DNA of 64,000 nt from Pseudomonas tensinigenes. GTDB taxonomy: Bacteria; Pseudomonadota; Gammaproteobacteria; Pseudomonadales; Pseudomonadaceae. Positions within the stretch are counted from its first letter, which is position 1; every line of letters begins with the position of its first letter. Made by a program: the position numbers and the translations under genes. Positions 6,847 to 15,388 of the stretch are shown piece by piece. The stretch covers positions 2,659,501-2,723,500 of the forward strand of contig NZ_CP077089.1 in assembly GCF_014268445.2 (NCBI RefSeq). Direction: 5' to 3'. The notes beneath the pieces are model-generated. The model was given only the letters and a program-made list of their open reading frames with translations, made no database searches and had not been told where the DNA came from.

Positions 6847-7179
6847 TTACTTCCACTTTCCGATAGAGTTAACAGTTTCGTAATGATCACTAATTATGTA
6901 AAGAAGTCCGTCGTCTGAGTAGAGTAGCCTAGTCCCCGGCTGATTGCTCCGCGATATCGTGTTATTGAGATCGACGTCAGCTTCATACTAGGTTCGGCCG
7001 GGGGCTGAAGGAAGTACATTTGTATCGTTGTAACAAACCTCACCGCCTAGCTGCCCGCCAGGAACGCTATTGTTGACTGCTTTACCCTTTTTCCATCCGC
7101 TTTGTGTTACCTGATCCTTTGTAACGTGGTCTGGGGGAAGATCACCAGTGGCCCGCAAACTTTCGACTAAAGCATAAAA
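6847..7179 (-). pseudogene. Barnase-type ribonuclease toxin domain with one TAG stop
   Basis: Read on the - strand, 110 codons align with the barnase domain: FYALVESLRATGDLPPDHVT, QSGWKKGKAVNNSVPGGQLG, LPSAPGRT-stop-YEADVDL, TRLLYSDDGLLYIISDHYET, ending in GKWK. Barnase has GRTWREADINY, RILYSSDWLIY and DHYQTF, so the catalytic Glu (in EAD), Arg and His (in DHY) are all kept. The single stop (TAG, forward bases 6988-6990) sits where barnase has Trp, as expected for TGG to TAG. There is no start: the frame begins at the edge of a palindromic repeat. It is a displaced Rhs tip. Confidence 0.8.
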
Positions 7180-7228
7180 GGGGACAGATTTATTTTCAGT
7201 TAGTACAAAATAAACCTGTCCCCTTTTT
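7176..7228. repeat. Palindromic GGGGACAGATTTATTTT repeat
   Basis: AAAAGGGGACAGATTTATTTT is followed nine bases later by its near-perfect complement AAAATAAACCTGTCCCCTTTT. This is a repeat type widespread in gamma-proteobacteria and often linked to REP/RAYT transposition. Here it marks the exact 5' edge of the barnase remnant. Confidence 0.7.
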
Positions 7229-7298
7229 GTCTTTTTATTCGTTTGGTTCGCTCCTTTTTTAAAGATTTTTAATGGTGTGAGGTTTAATATGTTGTTAA

Positions 7299-7415
7299 GG
7301 GGCAGACCACTATAAATAGCGAGAAAGAGGAGAGTTTCCAGAGGGCAGATTATAGATACAAAAAAGAAACCGTGATCTGTCCCCGTTTTCTCGTGGTCTG
7401 TCCCCGTCTTACGGA
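7299..7415. repeat. Island repeat, copy d
   Basis: Begins AGGGGCAGACCACTATAAAT, contains GAGAGTTTCCAGAGGGCAGA, and ends CCGTGATCTGTCCCCGTTTT, followed by a second end-like piece (CGTGGTCTGTCCCCGTCTT). It separates the active rhs-immunity pair from the barnase/barstar cassette. The following ~125 bases (7416-7540) hold only a hairpin with a T6 run near 7480-7515. Confidence 0.7.
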
Positions 7416-7540
7416 GGCAGCGAAGACTAGGAAAGATTGAAGAAAGCTTTGCGCGATGATGTGAATCATCAGCCGCAGAACCTGTAGTGGATTTGTGGGG
7501 AACCCACAGGTTTTTTCCCCGATTGCGACCGATTATGGCT

Positions 7541-7834
7541 TTAGGGTTTCCAGAATTTAATTTTTTCCAGGTGGCGCTCTATATCATCCATGTCATCATC
7601 TCCAAGTGTTGAGTCAAAGTTCTTGCTGATGATTTTTCTTACTTTGGCAAGGCGCTGAGTAACCTTTTCATTATCAATAAAGTCGGTGGTGGCCTTCCGG
7701 TAATCTTCGACGGGTTTATCCGCGTAGTAGCTTCCCATTTTGTGTAGTGAAATTAGGATGAACTCGATGTCTGCTAGAACTTCGAGTGCATCCTTTCCAT
7801 TAAGAACTATCTGTTTGTTTTTTTCTAGCATCAT
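7541..7834 (-). CDS. Immunity protein for the Rhs toxin
   Basis: A 97-residue, mostly helical, charged cytosolic protein (LEVLADIEFILISLHKMGSY, DDDMDDIERHLEKIKF). No named family is recognised. Its ATG overlaps the rhs stop codon (ATGATG with TGA inside), so translation is coupled. That is standard for toxin-immunity pairs and is the reason for the call. Two consecutive ATG codons are available. It should bind and neutralise the 139-residue Rhs tip. Confidence 0.75.
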   Translation of the reverse strand: MMLEKNKQIVLNGKDALEVLADIEFILISLHKMGSYYADKPVEDYRKATTDFIDNEKVTQRLAKVRKIISKNFDSTLGDDDMDDIERHLEKIKFWKP

Positions 7835-10800
7835 TTCCGCCGGTTGAATGTTGGATTCTCTAGCTTCACATTTCCTTTAATCGTAAGCTCCATTGTGCCG
7901 TATCTAGGGTTTTTTACCCATTCAAGTTGAGAGTCCGGCACGTCTGTTTCAATGTAGTCTCTGCCGCGTCCTCTGCCAATTTGATACTTATCTTCAGCAT
8001 CTAGTTGACTCAATGGCTTTTTGTTGGCAGGTTCCACGTAGACACGATTGTTATCCTGAGCTTGGATTGCTCCATCACGTTCGATGCCAGTGGATCCCTT
8101 TCTGTTGGTGTAATGCCGGACGCGAGTCGTACTTTCTCCGCGTGGTGCGGGAGCAGGTACTGCAGGTGCGCCTTCATTGACTCTCGCTTTTTCTGTAGGG
8201 TTTCCGACATTACCCGTAGATTTGGATTTTTTCTTTGGGCACTCACTATTCAACCCCAGCGGATCCACCCACCCCGTAGGGTTGGGCACGTACTGGTAGC
8301 TATTTAACCCACCCGCAAGCTTGATCGGATCCGGCGTCAAAAACCGTCCAGTCCCCGGATTGTAGTAGCGGTGCCGGTTGTAATGTAACCCTGTCTCGGC
8401 ATCGAAATACTGACCCTGGAATCGCAACGGGTTATCGATCTCGCTGACGTCCAGCGCGGCGAGATTACCGTAGGCTCGGTACTTCGCCGACCACATGATT
8501 TCACCGCTGTAGTCGGTGAGCTCCTGCGGTGTGCCGAGGTGGTCGAGTTGGTAATAGAACGGCGTCGCTTTACGTGGGCCTTCGCCATCGAGCATCGCCA
8601 ATGGGCGGAAGCTGCCCGGTTCGTAGATGTAGCTGCGGTAACGGTTTTCGGCGCTTTCGGCAATCAGGCGTTCGCCTTGCCACAGGAATTCGGTGATGTG
8701 GCCATCGACGGTTTTTTCTATACGTCGACCGAAGGCATCGTACTTGTAGGTTGCTGTGCTGCCACCCGGCAGGCTAACGCCGATCAAGCGGTGCTGGCAG
8801 TCGTAACGATACTCGGTGACGAGTTTCTGTCCTGTGCCACGGCGTTCGCGACTCAGGTTGCCGTACGCGTCGTACTCGTAGTGACGATCACCCTGCATCA
8901 GCAGGCGGTTGCCTTTGACGTTGGCGAGGTTTGCTGTGCCTTCATTGCTTTGGCCCAGCAGGTTGCCCGCCGGGTCATGGGCGAAGCTTTCCGGAGTAGC
9001 ACCGCGCACGCTGATGAGTCGATCGAGCGGGTCGTAGTGGTAGCTGCGATTGCCTTTGCGGCTGTCATCAATGCCAGCGAGGTTGCCGTTGGCATCGTAA
9101 TTATAACGACGCTGGAACAGGTTCTTGTCTCGCTGGCCAACAGTGTGGGCTTGCAGGCGGCCTTGTTCGTCGTACTGGTATTGGCTGAGCAGCAAACCTT
9201 GCTGACGTTTTTGTTCGCGCCCAGCACTGAACTGGTGAGAGGTCAGGCGCGAGCCATTGAGGTCGATGTTGCTCAGTTGCCCGCCCGGTTGGTGACGGTA
9301 ATCGAGTTTGCTGCCGTCAGGGAGGCGGCAGTGTTTGAGCTGACCAACGCTATCGTACTCGTAGCGCAGGGTGCCCCAACCTTGATGTTCTTCGATGAGG
9401 CGGTCTTGCAGGTCGTATTTATAGGCGAGCGGCCAATGACCGTCGTCGACGTTTACGAGGCGACCGAGGGCGTCGTAGCTGTAGTGGATTTCTTCGCCAT
9501 CGGCCAGGGTTTTCACCAGCAGCCGGCCAGCCGCATCGCGCTGGTACTCGGTGACCAGTTCGCTGCCATCGTCGCCGAACTCGGTTTTCTTCAGCAGTTG
9601 GCCGTTGAGGTCATACTCGTAAGCCGTACGACGACCGTCGAAACCGGTTTCCTGCTGGATCAGGCCGTTGGTGTAGTAATCGAGGTGGTATTGCTCGCCG
9701 CGCTCGTTTTCGATTTCAGTCAGCAGCAGACGTGAGTTGTCATAGCGATAGCGAAGTTGGCTGCCGTCGGGATTGATGCGGCGGCTGACCAGATGCAGGT
9801 TGTCGGCGTATTCGTACCGAGTGATGCGGCCGAGTTCATCGCGTTCAGCGGTGACATTACCGTAGGCGTTACAGGTAAACGCACGGGTTGCGCCGCCCGG
9901 CAGCGTGACCTGAGCGAGGCGATTAGCTGCGTCCCACTGGTATTGGGTAATGGCGCCGGACTCTTCTTGGCGGGTGATCTGCCGACCCAGCGCGTCGTAG
10001 CGATACTTGCGCTGGCCGCCATCGGGCAGGCGTTCTTCCAGCAACTGGCCGAGGTTGTTCCAACCGAGTTGATGGCGACTGCCGTCCGGGTGGCGAATCT
10101 CCAGCAGACGCCCCTGGCCGTCGTAGCTGTATAGCGTGGCATTGCCGTCCGGATCGATTTGCTGGGTGATATCGCCCTGTCGGTTGCGTTGGTACTTCCA
10201 ACTGGCTTTGCCGCGATGAACATCACTCACGAAGCCGTTGATGTATTCGTACGTTGTGGCTTCGTGTTCCGGCGGGATAACGGCAGTCATCAAGCCGTTG
10301 TCGTCGTAGCGGTACTCGGTGACGGCACCCAGCGGATCCTTTTCCGCGATCAATTGGCCTTTGTCGTTGTAGGCCTTGAGATGCTCGGCACCGTCCGGGT
10401 CGATCTTGCTGATCAGTCGCGCCTGATCATCGTGGGTGTACACCTCTTCGCTGCCGTCGGCGTTGGTGACAGTCACGCTGCCTTTGTCATCCCAGGCGTA
10501 GTGCGCTTCCATCTGCGAGAAGTTGGCCCAGTGATGTGTGCAACGAGACAGTTTGCCTTCGTTCTCCCACTCCCAGTAAAAGGCCGCGCCGCCTGCGAGT
10601 TGCCGCTCGAGAATGACGTGCTGTTCGTTGTAGCGATAGCGCTCGGCTTCGCCAGCTGCGTTCTTCGCCTCGATCAAACGATGCTGGGTGTCATAGCTGT
10701 AGGTGACCAGCGTCTGCACCGTATTCCAGGCGTCTTCCAGATTGTCAGCAGGCAGAAACTGCTGATAGTCGACCGCGACGATGTGTTTTCGGTCGTAGCG

Positions 10801-12489
10801 CAGAAGCAAGGCGCGACCGGCGCCATTGTCGAGGCGTTTGATACGACCATGGATATCGCGAGTGACGTGCAGTCGATTGCCATAGCTGTCGCTGATGGCG
10901 ATCAGGGTGGCGCCTTTGCTGTTAAAGCGGAAGTGGTAGAACGATGGACGCTTGCCGGCTTGGGCCAGAATCAGTTCCGATGGATCGTCACCGAGGAAAA
11001 TCGCAGCTTTTGAAAGGCTGTTGGTGATCGCGGGACGTTGTTCACTCGGGAGCGGGAAGGGCGTTGCGCGATTTTCGTGGTCGGTCCAGATGACTTCATC
11101 GCCATTGATGTCAATGCGATGAGCCAATGCATGGCTCCAGCCATAACCCAGACCGCAATCAACTTCCACAGCACTGGTTCTGTAGAGACGCGTCCACTCA
11201 AACGGCAGTATCCCGTCGAGTTGACCGTCGGTCAGCGTCAACAGCTCTTCACCGGTCACCATCGAAACCGGGCACCCGTTAGTGCAAGTCTCGGCGGCAG
11301 GTTCTGCACTTTTGTCGGCAGGTGTCTTCGCTTGCTTGGAAGCATCGTCAGCTATTTTACCGTCCGCGAGTTTCGCGTTTTTCTTCCCATCAAAACGCAA
11401 CTCGGAAATTCCGTTTCTCACCTTGGCCGTCACACCCCGCGCCGCAACAGCGGTGTATTTCGCGACGTATTCCATAAATCCATTGATGATCTTGAACAGC
11501 GACTTAACGAAACCGACCACGGCGTTGATGACAAGCTCACCGTATTTCTTCAGTCGGGCAGCGAGGTAGAGAACCCCGGTACCTTCAGCCGCAATGGTTA
11601 GAACCACGCCAATGACGATGTCGATGGCGATGCCGACGACCATGGCCGTGGTCATCTTCGCGATGTCGCCCGCCATCTTCATTGGCGGCAACCCTGCGAG
11701 CCAGATCACGGCGCTTCGAACCAGCAGGAACAATGCTGCTTCATCGCTGGCCAGTAACATGGCCTTTTTCATAACGTCCGGTGTGCTTTGGGCGATATCG
11801 ATTAGCTTTTGTGCGCCAGCACCGAGATCATCTTTGAATTTTCCCGGGTCTTGCAGGATGTCGAGCACCTGATTGATGCCATCCCACACACCCTTGATGG
11901 CCTCCCAGCCACCTTCAAGAATGCCGGTACCAATCGCCATTGCAGTGCCCGAGGTGGAAAGGTTCGACCATTGCGGTTTGAAACCTGCCCACTCCTTACG
12001 CAGAAAACCTTCCAGGTCAGCTGTCACGCCGCTGTAGGAGCTGAACAGCGCATCGATCTGCGCCGGTGTCACTTCGTGATGAACGCGGATCTCGTAGAAC
12101 TTGCCCGGGATGCCACCGGTCCAGGCGGCTTTGCCTTGTGCGTCGAGTTTGACCTTGCTGACTGCACCACCTTCCACGGCGACAATTTCGACTTCGATAT
12201 CGCCTACCGGAATGTCATAAACCGACTCGAATTTACTTTCGATCAGCAACGGTCCCTTGAGCGGGCACTGAGCCACGTTCGAAGTGAAATTACCGTCGGT
12301 CATGCTCACCGCTTTGCTGGTGTTGCCAACCTTGATCACTCGCTCCATACCCAGCAAGGAGGGCAAGTCAGCGGCTCGACTGGCCTTGTCGGCAGCCCGC
12401 GCATACCAGGTTTTGGTTTGTTCCTGATACAGCTTCAGACTGTCCTTGAAGGTGTTCAGTTGGTTGTCAACAAAGGCAACGCGATCCAT
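7831..12489 (-). CDS. Rhs-family T6SS effector with variable C-terminal toxin
   Basis: A 1552-residue protein. Residues 1-240 are a non-repeat N-terminus without a recognisable PAAR motif. Residues ~245-315 hold hydrophobic, possibly pore-forming helices (MTTAMVVGIAIDIVIGVVLT). From ~403 (CTNGCPVSMVTGEELL) comes the DUF6531 start of the YD/RHS repeat shell. The conserved core end reads DHLGTPQELTD, then HYNRHRYYNPGTGRFLTPDP and VDPLGL, where the toxin is cleaved off. The last 139 residues (about 1414-1552) are AT-richer and variable. They contain RVRHYTNRKGSTGIERDGAI, typical of the first strand and helix of ADP-ribosyltransferase-like toxins, then RGRDYIETDVPDSQLEW. The ART assignment is by eye. 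The gene follows its DUF4123 chaperone gene with a TGATG overlap. Confidence 0.88.
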   Translation of the reverse strand: MDRVAFVDNQLNTFKDSLKLYQEQTKTWYARAADKASRAADLPSLLGMERVIKVGNTSKAVSMTDGNFTSNVAQCPLKGPLLIESKFESVYDIPVGDIEVEIVAVEGGAVSKVKLDAQGKAAWTGGIPGKFYEIRVHHEVTPAQIDALFSSYSGVTADLEGFLRKEWAGFKPQWSNLSTSGTAMAIGTGILEGGWEAIKGVWDGINQVLDILQDPGKFKDDLGAGAQKLIDIAQSTPDVMKKAMLLASDEAALFLLVRSAVIWLAGLPPMKMAGDIAKMTTAMVVGIAIDIVIGVVLTIAAEGTGVLYLAARLKKYGELVINAVVGFVKSLFKIINGFMEYVAKYTAVAARGVTAKVRNGISELRFDGKKNAKLADGKIADDASKQAKTPADKSAEPAAETCTNGCPVSMVTGEELLTLTDGQLDGILPFEWTRLYRTSAVEVDCGLGYGWSHALAHRIDINGDEVIWTDHENRATPFPLPSEQRPAITNSLSKAAIFLGDDPSELILAQAGKRPSFYHFRFNSKGATLIAISDSYGNRLHVTRDIHGRIKRLDNGAGRALLLRYDRKHIVAVDYQQFLPADNLEDAWNTVQTLVTYSYDTQHRLIEAKNAAGEAERYRYNEQHVILERQLAGGAAFYWEWENEGKLSRCTHHWANFSQMEAHYAWDDKGSVTVTNADGSEEVYTHDDQARLISKIDPDGAEHLKAYNDKGQLIAEKDPLGAVTEYRYDDNGLMTAVIPPEHEATTYEYINGFVSDVHRGKASWKYQRNRQGDITQQIDPDGNATLYSYDGQGRLLEIRHPDGSRHQLGWNNLGQLLEERLPDGGQRKYRYDALGRQITRQEESGAITQYQWDAANRLAQVTLPGGATRAFTCNAYGNVTAERDELGRITRYEYADNLHLVSRRINPDGSQLRYRYDNSRLLLTEIENERGEQYHLDYYTNGLIQQETGFDGRRTAYEYDLNGQLLKKTEFGDDGSELVTEYQRDAAGRLLVKTLADGEEIHYSYDALGRLVNVDDGHWPLAYKYDLQDRLIEEHQGWGTLRYEYDSVGQLKHCRLPDGSKLDYRHQPGGQLSNIDLNGSRLTSHQFSAGREQKRQQGLLLSQYQYDEQGRLQAHTVGQRDKNLFQRRYNYDANGNLAGIDDSRKGNRSYHYDPLDRLISVRGATPESFAHDPAGNLLGQSNEGTANLANVKGNRLLMQGDRHYEYDAYGNLSRERRGTGQKLVTEYRYDCQHRLIGVSLPGGSTATYKYDAFGRRIEKTVDGHITEFLWQGERLIAESAENRYRSYIYEPGSFRPLAMLDGEGPRKATPFYYQLDHLGTPQELTDYSGEIMWSAKYRAYGNLAALDVSEIDNPLRFQGQYFDAETGLHYNRHRYYNPGTGRFLTPDPIKLAGGLNSYQYVPNPTGWVDPLGLNSECPKKKSKSTGNVGNPTEKARVNEGAPAVPAPAPRGESTTRVRHYTNRKGSTGIERDGAIQAQDNNRVYVEPANKKPLSQLDAEDKYQIGRGRGRDYIETDVPDSQLEWVKNPRYGTMELTIKGNVKLENPTFNRRK

Positions 12490-13232
12490 CAGCCTTGCTC
12501 CAGAATCAGGTGGTTTAACAGTGCTTCTTTAAGGTTTTTTGGTGCGTCCGGACGACGCACGAAACGGCTGACTTTCAGCTTCAGGTTGTTCTCGGGCCAA
12601 GCGGTATAAATGTCTGGTCGGTCTTCTTCCAGCCACTGCATCAAGTTGCTGATCAGCGTCGTCGGATTTTCCTTGGCCAAGCCGTCCAGTAACGGCTTCG
12701 GCACCTCCCACCACGGCCAATCTTTCACCTTCGGCACAACCCGCGTCCCAACCTCCAGCGACTGCCCATTAATCAGATACCGCTCAAACATCGGCAGCAC
12801 TTCCCCAGCCTTCTCCCCCAGTCCATGCAGAATCGGGTAGATATGCCGTCCATCCCAAAACCGGAAAAACACCTCGGTCCCGTCCGGCATCTTCACCTGC
12901 GTCAGACTGCGCAGATGCTCGAACACTTCGTTCGGTTCCGAACGCGACACCGCCAGCCAGCCCCAATCAAGGGCATCGGTTTCAGCGATCCACGGCAGGA
13001 ACGCGGAGTTGGCTTTGAGTTCGGTGACGTAGGGCATCACCGGTTGCCAGGTGGAGTAGGGCGTGCCGCCCCAGATTGGGATGAGCTGGGCGGTGGGTTC
13101 GGTGAGATACAGGTTTTTCAGCGCGTCGGAATCACTCGCCGCGCTGATGACCAAGTACAGGCGCTCGCCAGTCTGCAACGGCTGTTGCGCCAGCCAGTCC
13201 TTGGGCGTAATTCGATCAGATGGCACAGGCAC
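12489..13232 (-). CDS. DUF4123 T6SS effector chaperone (TEC/Tap-type)
   Basis: A 247-residue protein of the DUF4123 family: ERLYLVISAASDSDALKNLY, then WGWLAVSRSE..EVFEHLRSL and the FFRFWDGRHIYPILH motif. Family members load a specific effector onto VgrG and are encoded between the two. Here it overlaps the 3' end of vgrG by 17 bases, and its TGA overlaps the rhs ATG by one base, so the three genes are translationally coupled. The expected cargo is the Rhs protein encoded next. Confidence 0.88.
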   Translation of the reverse strand: MPVPSDRITPKDWLAQQPLQTGERLYLVISAASDSDALKNLYLTEPTAQLIPIWGGTPYSTWQPVMPYVTELKANSAFLPWIAETDALDWGWLAVSRSEPNEVFEHLRSLTQVKMPDGTEVFFRFWDGRHIYPILHGLGEKAGEVLPMFERYLINGQSLEVGTRVVPKVKDWPWWEVPKPLLDGLAKENPTTLISNLMQWLEEDRPDIYTAWPENNLKLKVSRFVRRPDAPKNLKEALLNHLILEQG

Positions 13233-15258
13233 CTGCCTTGCATTTTTCGCATTCTTCGCAGAATGGCGCGTTGCGTTTGAGGGTGTTGATCTGGGCCGGG
13301 GTCAGGACCTGGCCGGCCTTGTCGGCGTCGGCCTGTTTCAGGATTCCGGGGATCAGCGGGGCGGCGCCGGTGCCACTCCCCGGACTTCCGCCGGAGTTCA
13401 TATTGATCACCGGCCCACTCATGGTCACGCCACCAGCATCAATCTTGATGAAGCTGCCGCCGCCGATCAGGGTCAACTCGGCGCCGGCTTCCATCACCAC
13501 TTTCATGCCGCTGCTGAGGTGGATTTCCTGGCCGGCGTCGATGAACTGGCCAGTACCGATCTTGATGTGCTGATTGACGCCCACGGCGAGGTGGTCGTTG
13601 GCGCGGGTTTCGACTTTGCGGTCGGCGTAGACGGTGTGGTGTTCTTCGGCTTTGAATTCGCTGTAGCTGTTCTTTTCGACGGTGTCGTGGCGTTCGTTGC
13701 CGACGCGGATTTTCTGGTCGTGCTCGACGTTTTCATCCCAGTCGCGCTGGGCGTGCAGGTAGATCTGCTCCTGACCTTTTTTGTCTTCGATGCGCAGTTC
13801 GTTGTAGCCGCCACCGCCCATGGAACTGAGGGTCTTGAAGGTGCTGCGGGTCTTGTTTGCCGGCAGTGGATAGGGGACGGTGTTTTCCTTGTGGTACAGG
13901 CAGCCGCTGATCAGCGGTTGATCGGGGTCGCCTTCAAGGAAGGTGACCAGCACTTCCATGCCAATCCGCGGGATGGCGATGCCGCCGTACTGGGCGCCGG
14001 CCCAGGCGCTGGAGACGCGCAGCCAGCAGCTGGTTTTGTCGTCGGCCTGGCCTTCGCGGTCCCAGTGGAACTGGACTTTGACGCGGCCGTATTCGTCGCA
14101 ATGGATCTCTTCGCCTTTCGGGCCGGTGACCACGGCGCTCTGGCTACCGAGGATGCGCGGTTTCGGGTGGCGCAGGGGCGGGCGATTCGGCACGTCCCAC
14201 GGCGTGGCCTGAAAGCGGTTGCGGTAGCCCTGATGGAAATCGTCTTTCAGCGCAGTGGTGTCGCTGGTCACCGATTCTTCGAGGACTTGCGGCTGCTTGC
14301 CTTCGTGGAGGACTTCGGTCAGCAACCAGAGGTCATTCCATTTGGCTTTCGGGTGCGCGGTCAGGGCGAGGAAGTGGCCGCTGACCAGCAACGGTTGATC
14401 ACTCTTGCCTTCAGCCAACTGGAAGTCGCTGCGATGACGTTCGAGGGCGCGTTTGGCCAGGTGTTTGCCGCGCTCGCGGTCGACGAAGCGGCCCGGGTAG
14501 TCGTAATCTTCAAGGTCGGGCAGGGCGTCGCCACGGTTCTCGCTTTCGAGGGTGAGGCGCGGTTTTTCGAAGTCGTAATCGCGGCGGGTGGTGCGGCTGG
14601 TGCGGGTTTCCAGGCGCAGGTCGAAACGCTTGATCACCGGGTCGCTGGCGACCATGCCGGAGTCTTGCTGATAGGCCACAGGCTTGAGTTTCGGGAATAC
14701 CGTCTGGTCATCGCCGAACACCAGTTTGTGCGCCGTCGCCGTGTGCTGGAAGTGGTAGTGAATACCTTCTTCCTCGCACAGGCGCTGGATGAAATGCAGG
14801 TCCGATTCATCGTACTGCACGCAGTAGATGCGCTCGGGATAGATCGAACCAGTCTTGAATTCGTAGGCGTTGCTTTGGATACCGTGCTCTTCGAGAACCA
14901 TGCCGATGATTTTCGGCACCGTGAGGTTCTGGAAGATGCGTTGATTGACGCGATGCGCCAGGTACGCCAGTTGCGGGCGCAGGGTCACTGAATAACGGGT
15001 CAGGCGTTTGCCCGAGTCACCTTGCGCGGCGCGATAGATCTGGCCGTGGATGCCGCTGCCGTCGGGCGACAGTTGCAGGAAGGCCGGTTTGTGCAGCAGG
15101 GTTTCGAGGTCCAGCGACGGCTGCTCACTGACCAGCTCCACCTCGAAGACAAAAGGCTGGCTGATGGCTTCCCGACCGGTGAGGGTAAACACCTGGAAAT
15201 CGGCGGAAAGGCCTTCGATGGTCAGGGCAAAGTGGGTTTCATTGGCCGGCGCGAACAT
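13216..15258 (-). CDS. vgrG: VgrG-type T6SS spike protein
   Basis: I start the gene at ATG 15258, preceded by GAGGAACAAGGG; the TTG further upstream is unlikely. The ~680-residue product has the gp27-like part (FALTIEGLSADFQVFTLTGR, then HRVNQRIFQNLTVPKII). The gp5 OB-fold lies around residues 376-456 (DEYGRVKVQFHWDREG, WAGAQYGGIAIPRIGMEVLV). A beta-helix needle follows (HDTVEKNSYSEFKAEEHHTV). It tips the Hcp tube and carries effectors. The tail ends FCEECEKCKAGACAI, an unusual cysteine cluster that may bind metal or dock cargo. It lies downstream of hcp and upstream of the chaperone gene. Confidence 0.92.
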   Translation of the reverse strand: MFAPANETHFALTIEGLSADFQVFTLTGREAISQPFVFEVELVSEQPSLDLETLLHKPAFLQLSPDGSGIHGQIYRAAQGDSGKRLTRYSVTLRPQLAYLAHRVNQRIFQNLTVPKIIGMVLEEHGIQSNAYEFKTGSIYPERIYCVQYDESDLHFIQRLCEEEGIHYHFQHTATAHKLVFGDDQTVFPKLKPVAYQQDSGMVASDPVIKRFDLRLETRTSRTTRRDYDFEKPRLTLESENRGDALPDLEDYDYPGRFVDRERGKHLAKRALERHRSDFQLAEGKSDQPLLVSGHFLALTAHPKAKWNDLWLLTEVLHEGKQPQVLEESVTSDTTALKDDFHQGYRNRFQATPWDVPNRPPLRHPKPRILGSQSAVVTGPKGEEIHCDEYGRVKVQFHWDREGQADDKTSCWLRVSSAWAGAQYGGIAIPRIGMEVLVTFLEGDPDQPLISGCLYHKENTVPYPLPANKTRSTFKTLSSMGGGGYNELRIEDKKGQEQIYLHAQRDWDENVEHDQKIRVGNERHDTVEKNSYSEFKAEEHHTVYADRKVETRANDHLAVGVNQHIKIGTGQFIDAGQEIHLSSGMKVVMEAGAELTLIGGGSFIKIDAGGVTMSGPVINMNSGGSPGSGTGAAPLIPGILKQADADKAGQVLTPAQINTLKRNAPFCEECEKCKAGACAI

Positions 15259-15388
15259 CCCTTGTTCCTCGTGCTGTACAGCGGCGTATGTCGACGACCG
15301 CAAAGCGGCTCAACTTACGCGAAATTCTGGAGGGCGAAAACAACATCGACCAGCAGAGCTGGCCGATGCTTGTAACGATCAGCCGTAA

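Noticed and set aside
7176..7228. GGGGACAGATTTATTTT palindrome as the remains of a full insertion sequence
   Set aside because: No transposase sequence lies near. It is a short REP-like palindrome and is treated as such.
8539..11013. Long + strand open frames inside rhs (for example 8539-9735 and 10159-11013)
   Set aside because: They are antisense shadows of the repetitive, GC-rich rhs gene. They lack ribosome sites and have no protein-like motifs.
13063..14991. A 642-codon + strand open frame opposite vgrG
   Set aside because: Antisense to a clear VgrG. Its composition (runs of valine, alanine, phenylalanine) is what reverse-strand Pseudomonas codon bias produces.
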